NCBI RefSeq assembly: GCF_000002425.4
Contig: NC_037254.1
Coordinates: 23,007,661-23,071,660 of the forward strand
Source: Physcomitrium patens
Taxonomy: Eukaryota; Streptophyta; Bryopsida; Funariales; Funariaceae
Length of the DNA: 64,000 nt
Direction: 5' to 3'
Within the stretch, counting starts at the first letter, position 1, and the number at the start of each line of letters is the position of its first letter. This document shows positions 38,036 through 48,368 of the stretch, piece by piece. The notes below the pieces were generated by a model. That model was not told the DNA's origin. It made no database searches and saw nothing but the letters and a program-made list of their open reading frames with translations. The translations under genes and the position numbers were made by a program.

Positions 38036-38069
<34 letters not shown>

Positions 38070-38520
38070 CAATTATAGCATGTAAATTATTTTGGTTCTT
38101 ATAAAATCTAATTTTGAAGTTTTTTTTAAATTAGGATTCTAATTTTATAATATATTTTAAAATTAGTTATTAAAATTTTATTAATTATATACTATGTTTA
38201 AAAATAAGATAAAAAATTTACATCTACTAAAATCATGACAATATACATCTTTTATAAAATATTTTTTCTATAAACATGACAGTATACATATTATAAAACT
38301 CCTCCTAACTTTTTTTCAACTCATGTGATAGTCCTACAATGATACATAACATTTCTGAGCCTCAAAATTAGATTTCTTATTAATGTCATTAATAAATGTA
38401 TATCTGATGATTTTTCAATAATATATGATAATAATAAATGAATTTGACATCACTTATTGATGTCGAATTCAAAGACAACATGTGACAAAAAAAATTAATT
38501 TAGTGTGAGTTCAAATCCAT
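37529..38520. other. Very AT-rich intergenic DNA
   Basis: About 1 kb at roughly 20-25% GC by eye, with poly-A and poly-T runs and a (TA)n tract near 38,042-38,069. I see no gene. Confidence 0.7.
38042..38069. repeat. (TA)n microsatellite
   Basis: Uninterrupted TA dinucleotides, about 14 units, in AT-rich spacer. Confidence 0.9.
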
Positions 38521-40500
38521 GAGCAAGCACAGTCTAGAATGCCCATCCTTTGTTAGGAGCAAAACACAAACTTTCACCAAGTCCCAATAAAAATCCTCTC
38601 TGCTAACTCATCACAAAAAATAAAAAATGCATATGCTTAGTGTGAGAACTAAACAAATAGTTGCTGATCGACAGAGATATGTTTGCTAGTTTCCTCTTGT
38701 GGGTCTTTTGATGCTTACAATATTGTACGAAGCCCACAATCTCTCTACTGTGCAGTGCAGACAATAATCTGCTTGAAATCTTCTCGACTGTTAGACCTAT
38801 TTCGAAACTGGGCTTGCTTATTAGAAAACACCTTGGGAGTGATTGTAGAACATTCACAACTTCTAGCAGCACAATCTGAATACTGAAAATAGGTTTTTGG
38901 AGTCTAAAAATTGCAACTGGGTCAGAGACTCAACATGAAAGGTAAATTTTTTTCCTTTAACCGTCTGGTTCAGCTCGAATTCTACATTACTCCAGCATGG
39001 CATGCTTGCGGAAGCCGTCTTTCCTATTTCAATAATTCCATTCGTACACCCTGATACATTCAATCAAAAGGCAGAGGGTGTTCGACCAGAATTCCACCAG
39101 GGAGTTTAAACGGCGGTTGTTGGGTTGTTTCTTAAGTTCGTGACTACCCTCACAAAAGTAACAAGCTCGTCACCGTTCGAAAGAGCAGACGGAATTTCGC
39201 AACAACTAACTGACCCCTATTTTCAAGGATGCACCTCGATAAGGAACACATTCCATAAATAGTCAAAGCTTCACCACCTTATTGTCTCCGTCCAACATGG
39301 ACCTCGACGCATGAGACGATCCTTCAACCAGAACATACCGAAACAGGACAACAACATCCAACCAGGACAACAGACACAAGCGGTTATCAACGGCTCAGCA
39401 TACGTCCTTGGCATGGCGAAGGAACAAAATAAGTCACTTCGACAGCAACTAAAATATGACCCATAAAAAACAAGTCCTGGAGAATCGTGAACATTAATTG
39501 AGTTCATTCTGACATATATCATGCTCGTTGGTCTGAAACCTTTGTTCAACCTGACGGCTTGACCAGTGGGCTCCACTGCCCCCGTCGTTGCCATGTCCGC
39601 GGTGTGCCGTATGTAGGGATGACTTGCAATTGCCTACACTACAGTCTCCGCGCATCACTGAGATAATGTCTAGAACACGTCGACGTTCATCAACGGCGCT
39701 AACCCTGGCAGGGTTGCGTCTCTGACTCGCAGCAACCTTCGCAAACCTTACGCACGCTGAAAAACACTGATACGCGGTGGCTAGATCCACTCACACGCGT
39801 ATCATCGCCAATGCCTATCTCTGGTCAAATGCCGATCAAGCACCATCAGATCGGCAGATGATAGGACCGATATTTACGAGAACAGGAGGTGTTCAGTTGA
39901 TGTCCAGATTTCAACACGCAGAGTACTCTGATTCCAATGTCTACGACCCCATCTCAGCGGGAGAGTCGCCGGCTCCAACACAGGCATGCATCCACAGGGG
40001 CGACAGTTCATTCGTTATTAAATCTAACACAGCATTTCTAGAATACAGGGCTCGATCTGGGAGGTTACCTTTGGAGCAGATCCTTTCAGAACTAGAATCT
40101 CACACGATTGCAGCTTTTCTCTACTGACCACAGGATCGACGCACCACACCAGTTAATGTGGTTGCGCAATCGGCTCAAACTGGGTGTGCTTCAGAATCCC
40201 ATACCACCCAAGTGGTACTCTCTGATCGATTGCGCATTGTGCGACTTGCATCATTGTCGAACGCTATCTACACCTCTTGTTGCATGTCTTGACATGTTCG
40301 GCGCCCACTCACCGGATGTTGCTCAATCCGATGCAGTGAAGTCGATGAAAATAGAGTCTGATCCAAACATGAGACTCTGAATCATCGATCGTGAATCTGG
40401 ATCTCGTGCATCGGCGAGCGAGCTCTGGGCTGCACCATGCGAGCTATCACACCCAATTTGGCAATGCTGCAAGCTCCACAACATTTGCATGTTGTGCTCG
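38521..40500. other. GC-richer island of unrecognised origin, possibly decayed coding sequence
   Basis: Composition rises to roughly 45-50% GC from about 39.0 to 40.45 kb, against 20-25% on either side. Several short plus-strand frames read like ordinary protein without low complexity, such as RIIANAYLWSNADQAPSDR (near 39.8 kb) and QLMWLRNRLKLGVLQNPIP (near 40.15 kb). I recognise no family, LTR, terminal repeat or splice pattern. It may be a decayed host gene, a transposon relic, or an old virus-derived insertion; I cannot decide. If viral it is a broken fossil. Confidence 0.4.
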
Positions 40501-40638
40501 TTTTAAATTTAATAAATTATTAATAAATTTAATAAATTTATTTCTAGATAGATATTTGATTTAATATGTGATATTCATGTGAGTATTAAAAATCTAAACA
40601 AATTTGTATTTTTTTTATTATGACTATTTTTTCATTAA

Positions 40639-40640
<2 letters not shown>

Positions 40641-40674
<34 letters not shown>
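40641..40674. repeat. (AT)n microsatellite
   Basis: About 17 uninterrupted AT units. Confidence 0.9.
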
Positions 40675-40678
<4 letters not shown>

Positions 40679-41138
40679 ATGATGTTTTTATTAAAGTGAA
40701 AGTGATTTAAATCTTTATCATATTACACTTAACATTTTATCTTTTAAATCAGAAAAATTATCCACTTAAATATATTTATAAAAAAATAATAGAAAAGTTT
40801 TGTAAAGACACAAATAATGAATGTTTACCAATTTTTAGTTATTATGATTGTTTGAAAATATCAAAATTCTAGATTTTTTTCTTAACACAAATTAATTTTA
40901 TATTAATCTATTGAAATTACAATAAATTAACATTAAAATCAATTAAAATTAATATAAAATAATCAATTTATTTTTACACAAATCTCTCTCTCTATATATA
41001 TGTGTGTGTTTTGAAATAATCATCTTAAATTTTCATTTTAAATTATTCTATATAATCAAATTATACTTAAAATTTTAAATTTTGATATTTAGATTGAAAA
41101 TAAAGCAGCTTCGATAATGATATAAGAATTCCCATTAC

Positions 41139-41143
<5 letters not shown>

Positions 41144-41187
<44 letters not shown>
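41144..41187. repeat. (TA)n-(GATA)n compound microsatellite
   Basis: A TA run passes directly into four to five GATA units. Confidence 0.9.
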
Positions 41188-41189
<2 letters not shown>

Positions 41190-41540
41190 GAAATTCTAAA
41201 TTCTAGTCCTTTAAATTTACGAAATATCAAAAAATACAATTTAAAAATCATAAATCCTAAATTTGTGGTCCTCAGATGAGAATGAAGTGGAAGAAACATT
41301 GAAGGAAAATCCAAATGGTCAGTAGCAAAGTGGAGAATTAAAAAGTTTCTTTCATAGTTGGTTTTAAAACTTAGCCCAAGATTTTACCTTCGCATAACTA
41401 CTACCTGGTGGATTGTAATTTTCAGGAATTGAGGCAAGGCAAAATGTTTTGTCCTACTACCCATTTATTGCTTTTGTGCTCAGATGCAATAAATGGATGA
41501 GTAGAATGCTTCTATAAAAAAATATTAAAAAATAGTTACA

Positions 41541-43640
41541 CATTCTCTAATTTGAACAAGCGCCAGTTTGCAACCAGTAGTACTACGCCAGTTTGCAAGC
41601 CTAAGTGTGGGGGATGTTTTTTTTAGGGTTTTAGCGTTGCGTCGCCACTCTCGGCGTCATTCGATGGCTCGGACAACAGAAGTCTCATCGCCAATCTGCC
41701 CAGCTCGCTTTCAGGTTCGTCATTGTGCTAGCATCGATCAAAAAGTTATGTGCTTTCCCTGTTACTTCGGAACCCATCTGCAGGTGAGGCGAGTCTACTG
41801 TTTCATTTTGTTCTGCTATTCCTGTATTGTTTACTTATCATGGAGGTTTTCTCGGTTCCTTTGGAGGCTCATCTATTCGAGCACACTCATCCTCCTCCTC
41901 TTTGTGGAATCCAGTTCTAGGTTCTACTTCTCGGAAGAGTTGAAACTTTGATGGTTTGAAGCTCTGGTTAGGAGCGCAATAACGAGTTGGGTTCAGAGCA
42001 ACACAATCGAGCAATACAGTTGTAAGGTGGGCTATTCTAAACCATTGGGTTTAAGTGTTGTGATGTTGAAGATTATACCATATTTTGGTGTGGGTTTGAT
42101 ATCGCCCGTCAGTTTGAGTCACTATTAGCATGTAATGCTCACAATTCACGTCATGTGGATTGTAATCCTGCAATGAAGGTCGGGAAGGGCACGATTGTGA
42201 CGCTTACATAACGGACGGACTCTTTGCGCCATCGTAAGAATGTGCAAGGGATTTTCGGATAAGTGTACAAGTTGCTGTGAGTGTGATTCCTTTTTTAGCG
42301 TTTGTAGGTACAAAGTCAGCCTTCTTTTTAAGGCATTCTTCGCATAGCATCCCAACAGTATCTGCTTGGAGTGGTTGCTGCCGCTGAAGCATCTTTCGTC
42401 CTGCTGCTGTTAGCACCCTTGTCAATTGGGCTTTCCATATAAGTTCTGGAGCTAGCGAAGAGAATACTCCAATCCAGTATGGCTGTTGCGCCGTGCTCTC
42501 TTTTCCAGCTCTCGGGTAAGATGTCAAAACCATGTTTTAGAACCACAATCACTTTCAGTCTGTGTTACAGGTTTTGAGAGTTTCGATTCAAGCTGTTGTG
42601 ACATAGCGTATGTCTTTCCTTAGAAGTTTCATGTGGAAATCTCGAAGCATCTCAAATTTGACGTGGACGTTTGAGATTTTGGCTGCCATACGTCGGGTGG
42701 TCTTTCTTTGAGATTGTATTTTTCAAGGCTAATCCAGCCATGGGGGGATTGTTTAAAATTTCTCTGTGGACTGTGACGTTGATAAGAAAAAGATCTGTGT
42801 TCTTGAAGCACAATAATCTCTTGTATTCTCGTTTCTTATATCGGTAGTGCTCTGGCTTTTCATTGTCATCAAATATGGATTGGACTGCAGAAGCCTACTG
42901 GGAGTATGAAAACCTTAACAATTGCAGTAAGGAGGAGTGTTCGCCATTTGAGAAATCTTTTTTCAAAGATCAGTAAGAGCCGCATTCTTCCGAGAACGTC
43001 TTATTTGTCAGCTCAATTCAAACCGGCAACCTCCTATACCTGCATGCATCACCAAGAACATCCACAATTTGCACGAGTATTATGACACTTAATAGTGTAT
43101 ACTTTGAATTTACTAGATCAAAGTACTAGATCATCAAATTTATTCAAGTCTTGTCTCTATGTGCTTGCCATTAGTGGTGTTTTCTTGTACTGGTAGGTAT
43201 GCGGCTTTTTCTTTTCTATTTTTATATTTCTAAAAGTAAATAAGTGAATAAAAACAATCTTCAACGTTTATTTTGCATCTTTGGCCTTGTTTCTTTTGAC
43301 GTTGCACGCAATCGATCACCAACTCCGCGCAATTGATTTCGTTGAAATCGGGGGAATAATTTGACACCTTGTTTGTGCGTGAAGAATGTCAAGTATCTCT
43401 TGAATGTCTATTTAAACAATGAACTTACAATCTTCTCTTTTAGCCCTCTAGCCTGTGTGGCAGCTACATTTTTAATTTCTTTGGGTCTTCTCCGCAGGCT
43501 ACTGTTCTAGATTGCACAGATTTCACAAGGTTTGTTGCAAGCTGAGAATCGGGCGAAGCTCGCGAAGGAAGAGTGATAATTTCATCTGCTGGTTTTGTAA
43601 ATTTAAATGCACAATTTACACGAAGGTCGTATGGTTTGCT
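41541..43640 (+). other. Gene-like but unidentified stretch
   Basis: GC content rises to plant-gene levels. A short frame at about 41,660-41,710 (MARTTEVSSPICPARFQ) runs into possible donor sites (CAG/GTTCGT, then CTGCAG/GTGAGG). A possible acceptor near 43,498 (CTCCGCAG) precedes a short open stretch ending GLLQAENRAKLAKEE. These could be exons of one plus-strand host gene or non-coding RNA, but I cannot link them and recognise no protein. GCCAGTTTGCAA is repeated at about 41,562 and 41,588. Confidence 0.25.
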
Positions 43641-45352
43641 AGAATTTTCATATGTAGCTTAAAGAATTTTAGATAAGTGTTTGGATCATAGTTGTAGCTT
43701 GAGATAAATGTGGTGGAATATCTGTTGGCATAACACATTCTCGAATATTCAGACCAGGTAATTTTACCTGGTCAACAAATTTCCAGTTTTAAGAGTGACT
43801 ATCCAAGTTAAAAAGTATCCGCCCTCTCTAATTTCCACTGTCAACAGATTTTGTTAATTTTTCTACCTAATGGGACAAATCTTGTGCATTTGTCAGCCAA
43901 CGCTTCATGATGTAGTTTATGAGGTTTCACGGTACTCATTACTGGTATGTCATACTATTCCTGGTTGTTCCATCCACTAATGGTTATGTGAGTTTGTTGT
44001 CTGTATGATGTCCTCTTTGATGCTAGTTCAGAACTTACGAAAAGTTTGGCTTCATGAAAGTGCTTCATTCTTAATTTTATGGTATATGTATCAAATGTCA
44101 GACAGACTTCTGTCCTGAAGTCTGTTCCTGTGCTTTCCACTCAATTTGAGTGCTTATTCATTGAAGGCCCACACAAAAATACAGAAAATAGAAAATTCTC
44201 TGGTTCTTGCAAGCGTCACAGTGTTGGCATGACTTTCTGTACTAGACGCATGACAATTCCATTCCACACGTACACAATGAGTACCTTGCAGGTGGCTGCA
44301 CACATCGCAGAGCTACACTCCACAGACAAGCACCAGAGTAGCAAGGAGGTGGTGTGGACTATCAGGACCTGGACCACCATCATATTGTACCATATTTCCA
44401 CAGTAGCTCCCCTCCAGCATCCACCTGGTTTGTATTTCACCTGTGGATCAGGATTAACTCATACAATTGAATGTTGCATTACATGCTGCCACAATGTCAA
44501 CAAAATCGCACTTGCACCAGAAATGAATCTTAAGATACCTGGGGCATTCTTGTGCCACCACGGCGGTTTCTAGTGGCTGGGATACTTCACTAAAAGTCCA
44601 GCAGCAGCAGCAGCAACAGAAGAAGTACTTAACTGTACTCAAGAATTCTAATGCCACTGCTTCATCTCGTACCGCCTGGGAGTATACAACTTGGCATAAA
44701 CTCCCAGCTCTGACACACATGCTTGACACACATGCTTGACAAGCTCTGAAATGAGAGGCAAGGACCCAACTGTGTTGTAGATAATGCAATGATGAACCAA
44801 ACTCAAGCAACTGTTTGTGAGGCTCAAATAGCGACTAGCTGCACAGCTCTGGTTCAATTCTTCTGTCATGGCAGAGGGCAAGCCTCTCCTCTGGATTCAC
44901 AGCCACAAAGAAGGGATTCAGGGTAGACCATTCTTCTTTACTGTGTAGTTGGGATGGGTTTGGTGAGCAGGAGTATTCACAACAGCTGGTGTCCAAGTTG
45001 CTTGCCAGGGTGAGAAAGGCTCTCACTGAGCCTCAAGCCCTGTCCTTGAGCCCCCTATCAAAGCAATTGTGTGGACGCAGTGTGTGGAGAGGGAGCTGTC
45101 GAGCCAGTCCAGCACGGGAGATTTCTGCTGATCTCCCAGGAACCCTGAATATATTTTTGTGAGGCTTCAATGCCGAGAGTTAAGTGCACTGATTAGGGTG
45201 AAAAAAAAAACGTGCCCATGAAATGAGGCAAAAAACAGGAGACTAAAACTAGAGTTATTTATCCCACAAGCAGCAGCTGAGGAGGTGAAATATTGGTGTG
45301 TGCTCAGCTGCCTTGTCTTGATGATAAGTACCACCTAATAGCTACTTGTTTC

Positions 45353-45390
45353 CTCTTTTTTTTTCTTTTTTTTTTTTTTTTTTTTTTTTC
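45353..45390. repeat. Poly-T tract
   Basis: A T homopolymer of about 25 bases, preceded by shorter T runs broken by single C bases. Confidence 0.85.
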
Positions 45391-45960
45391 CCCTCTGGTA
45401 TGGAAGGTAGGTTGATGTTTTGATTGCTTATATGCTCCCCCTCACCCACTTTCAACTTGTCAGTGGCTAGTGCATCTCATCAGGCTGAGTAAGTAACACA
45501 TTCATATGGATATTGTGATGAGTGACTATTCTATAATGGAGACAAAAGTTGAGCTATCCTTCAAAGAAATCTACATGAATTTTGTCAAATAGAGAAGACA
45601 TTCATTCTTCTGACAAATGATGTTGCTATGGCAACTTGAATCTACTCATAGATTACAGATGTATATATTCCCCTTGTTAACAATAAACCCCTGTTAACAA
45701 CCCAATTCTTAATCTGATTTCAGCTGAAAGGTTTTAGCAAAGTCAGCATGAAATGCAAATACCAAGCACAGGTGATAAAGCGAGGAGTCATACGAAAACC
45801 AAATATTTCTGGGGGCTTGAGTATATGATCTATGGGTGATATCAAAGTAGGTGGTGGTGTTCCAAGTGGGATCTTGTGACCTACTCATTAACAACCTCCT
45901 CATACGTTTGATGTGCCCACTCCTAATTACTGCTACCCAAAAGAATGCCATATCAATGCA

Positions 45961-45992
45961 TAATAATAATAATAATAACAACAACAACAATA
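45961..45992. repeat. AAT/AAC trinucleotide microsatellite
   Basis: A run of AAT units passing into AAC units. It creates artefactual poly-Asn and poly-Leu frames on the two strands. Confidence 0.9.
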
Positions 45993-46439
45993 ATTGCACC
46001 TACATTGAAGCTGCTGTAGATGTTTGCAAAGGAAATTATCCTAGAGCTGTTTGAATATTCAGCACAATGAGATGAGACCATTGTTCTGGTGTCATTAATG
46101 ATAACTTTTGAGGTCCCTTGTGGAGTACAATAGGATCAGAAACTCATTTTCTATTGCAAAAAAGTGTTGCAATTCATTTCAATGTGATAAACAGGATCTA
46201 CAATTCTGTTTTGTTTTGTACTGTTTAGACTCACCCTGAAAGCTTCCAGACAGTAGACTGGAATCTAGTAGCCCTCATTCTCCTAAATGCAATGAATGGA
46301 TGAGTACATTATAAGCAGGGTGGTATGTTAGGTGAAAGTATATGTGAGAATATAATGGAAAAATAGGTGGACCCAACCAAACATCCAATGAATGAAATTT
46401 TCTGATTACCAAACTTTGTATATATGTATATATATAAAT

Positions 46440-46524
46440 ATATTTGAGTATCAGCCCAGACCTCAAATATATATAAATATATATTTATATATATATTTAT
46501 ATATTTGAGTATCAGCCCAGACCT
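46440..46524. repeat. Local duplication around a TA-rich core
   Basis: ATATTTGAGTATCAGCCCAG occurs at 46,440 and again 61 bases later at 46,501, with a TA-rich stretch between. Confidence 0.85.
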
Positions 46525-46897
46525 CCAAAACTTCAAGGCAAGACCAAGCAAGATATTCAAAAGAGTGCACCCAATGAAAGAGTCAAATGCAACACACACG
46601 AAGAAATCTGTCCCCTGAACTTGACTTTATTTGGCACCGTTCGATTTCCTGCTTGTAACGGGTCAACAGATGTTGTATTATATATATATATATATATATA
46701 TGTCATTCCGAGCTTACTCACTCACTAGTCCTGCTTATTCCTGCACAATGAATCAAAAGAAACACACAGAAATTGACCTTTGAAGATTCCACAAGGCAAC
46801 AAAGGCATGACCAAGAGCAGCTCAGCCAGTTATGACGAAGATATGAGAAGGGTCCATTTTCCAATAGATTTCTGAGAAGTGGGGGACTAAAGAACGA

Positions 46898-47032
46898 CAC
46901 GTGTAGCACTATGAGTCCACTTCCACGTGGCATAGACCGAAAATATGGGTCACACCACAGGACACGTCAGCTTGAGTTCGGTGGATGCCACGTCACCCAC
47001 ACCACCCATTATGTGGGACCATCAGTACGTCA
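46898..47032 (+). promoter_or_regulatory. Cluster of five ACGT-core (bZIP-type) sites
   Basis: Two palindromic CACGTG boxes (46,898-46,903 and 46,924-46,929) and three ACGTCA sites (ACACGTCAG at 46,962-46,970, CCACGTCAC at 46,988-46,996, TACGTCA at 47,026-47,032) lie within 135 bases. ACGT is expected about once in 256 bases. In plants such boxes bind bZIP (ABF/HY5/TGA) or bHLH factors in light, abscisic acid and stress responses. A TATA box follows at 47,085. Target gene by inference: the reductase-like gene at 48,369. Confidence 0.5.
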
Positions 47033-47084
47033 TAATTTCTCAAAAACGGAATATTACCTGTATTGTAAAATAATAAAAAATAAA

Positions 47085-47091
47085 TATATAA
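47085..47091 (+). promoter_or_regulatory. Candidate TATA box
   Basis: TATATAA lies 53 bases after the last ACGT site. Transcription would start near 47,115-47,125. The background is AT-rich, so the match alone is weak; its position next to the ACGT cluster gives it weight. Confidence 0.35.
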
Positions 47092-47119
47092 TGCATGATT
47101 CCTTGCACTGAACATAGAA

Positions 47120-48368
47120 TACGAACAAAGAAAAGGACAATAGAGACTTTACAAACAGAGTGTGTGCAGGAGACCCGATTGGGGCCCAGCTTGGTTTTTG
47201 CAGAGGCGGATCCATTTCCAGGTTGCGGAACAATGGCAGAGCGGTAACAACAGTGCCAGAATCTCTGAGCATCTGACTTCCCCGCAGTCCACAATGTCTC
47301 GCAACACTGAGTTGAAACTAACTCTCTCTCGCTCGCTATCTTTCTTCCCAAAATCAAGCATTGAATGGCGAGAGAAGTGCCAGCTTAGTAAGGCGTAGTA
47401 AGTGGGTTGACTCGCAGCGACTGATGTCGCGTTAGGGTGAGAGAAAAAAAAGGTTTGCAACCACAGCAGCATGCGTGGAGCCTGGCAGTGCTGGTGAGAC
47501 CGTCGCTCTTTTAGCCCTCGCCAGCAATCCAGCAATCCCACCCACTCATCCATCCCCCGCACGCTGGTATTCATCAGGAAGCAAGCGAGGGTCAGCGGTT
47601 GCTGCTGGTGTTGGTTCCCTGAATGTGGGTATCGTCGCAGTTTGTCCAACCTTGGGCTCTAACTTACCCCCGGCCCTCCCTCAGTAGTAGTGCTTTGGTG
47701 GTCCAAACTCCCAATCTGGCCCCTGCGAGTTGTACCGTGTCCTCTTTCTGTCAAGCTTCGATCTTCATCACTATACCAGCCTATATTAGCTCCCCACCTG
47801 CACTGTTACTATCCGTATACTTCATCTCACTCCTCTGCATTCAAATTTTGGCAATCAAGCAGTAAGCTTGTTGTCTCCTTCACGTTCCAGGCCGCCGCAT
47901 GGGAGAGATTGGCGAGCTTCCTGTTGTTGTTGTCTCTGCCATTCGGCTTGTGGGCTTGGTTGCCGCTTGTTGACTCGGAGGAGCTCAGTGAGTTGCTTGG
48001 CGTGAAATCTGGGTACGGTTTGGGCGAGACAGGGAGTTGGTTGTTGTTGTTTTAGGTCGTTCGCGTGGGCTCAGTGAAGTGAATTGGATTAGTCGTTGGT
48101 AATTTGGGTGGTGAGGTCGGTTGAGAGTGTTTGTGATTGTGAGGATCGTGGGATTGGAGGATTGGGCTGTTCGCAACTTTTTTGCACATTTTAGTGAAGG
48201 GTCAGTGGAGCTACCGAAGTTTTTCGCCTGCAATTTGAGTTCTTACGCCGGTGGATGGTAGTGTTGTTATTGGCGGAGCGGAGGGAGAGAAGTTAGGTTG
48301 CTCAGGTCCAAGCGACATATTTATTTTTTCTGCTTTGAGAGCGTCATTGCACTCGAAGCAGAAGCAGA
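47120..48368 (+). other. Probable promoter-proximal and 5' leader region of the reductase-like gene
   Basis: About 1.25 kb of gene-like composition with a pyrimidine patch (CTCTCTCTCGCTCGC near 47,325) and no frame I can assign. It may be a long 5' untranslated leader, perhaps with an intron, or the true start may lie closer to the ATG at 48,369. Confidence 0.35.

Larger units (their letters stand above)
40501..41540. other. AT-rich intergenic DNA with microsatellites
   Basis: Low-GC spacer with (AT)n at about 40,641-40,674, a CT/TA/TG run near 40,985-41,010, and a (TA)n-(GATA)n compound repeat at about 41,144-41,187. No gene seen. Confidence 0.7.
43641..46897. other. Intergenic DNA, no gene recognised
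   Basis: Mixed-composition sequence with no reading frame that I can defend. It holds a short CAG run near 44,600, a poly-T tract at about 45,353-45,390, an AAT/AAC trinucleotide repeat at 45,961-45,992, a 61-base tandem duplication at about 46,440-46,524 and a (TA)n tract at 46,680-46,701. Confidence 0.6.

Noticed and set aside
37529-41540. Possible organelle-derived DNA in the AT-rich spacer
   Set aside because: I saw no rRNA, tRNA or photosynthetic or respiratory gene motifs; only the unexplained GC-richer island stands out.
44079-44573. Open frame of 164 codons on the plus strand
   Set aside because: No recognisable motif, competing frames on the other strand, and no splice or promoter context; likely chance.
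45709-46054. Poly-Leu and poly-Asn frames
   Set aside because: Products of the AAT/AAC microsatellite, not protein genes.
41465-46300. AATAAATGGATGAGTA-like match at about 41,485 and AATGAATGGATGAGTA at about 46,290
   Set aside because: A short isolated similarity with unrelated flanks; probably chance.
47149-47649. Minus-strand frame of 166 codons upstream of the reductase-like gene
   Set aside because: No domain recognised, and it overlaps the probable promoter and leader of the plus-strand gene.
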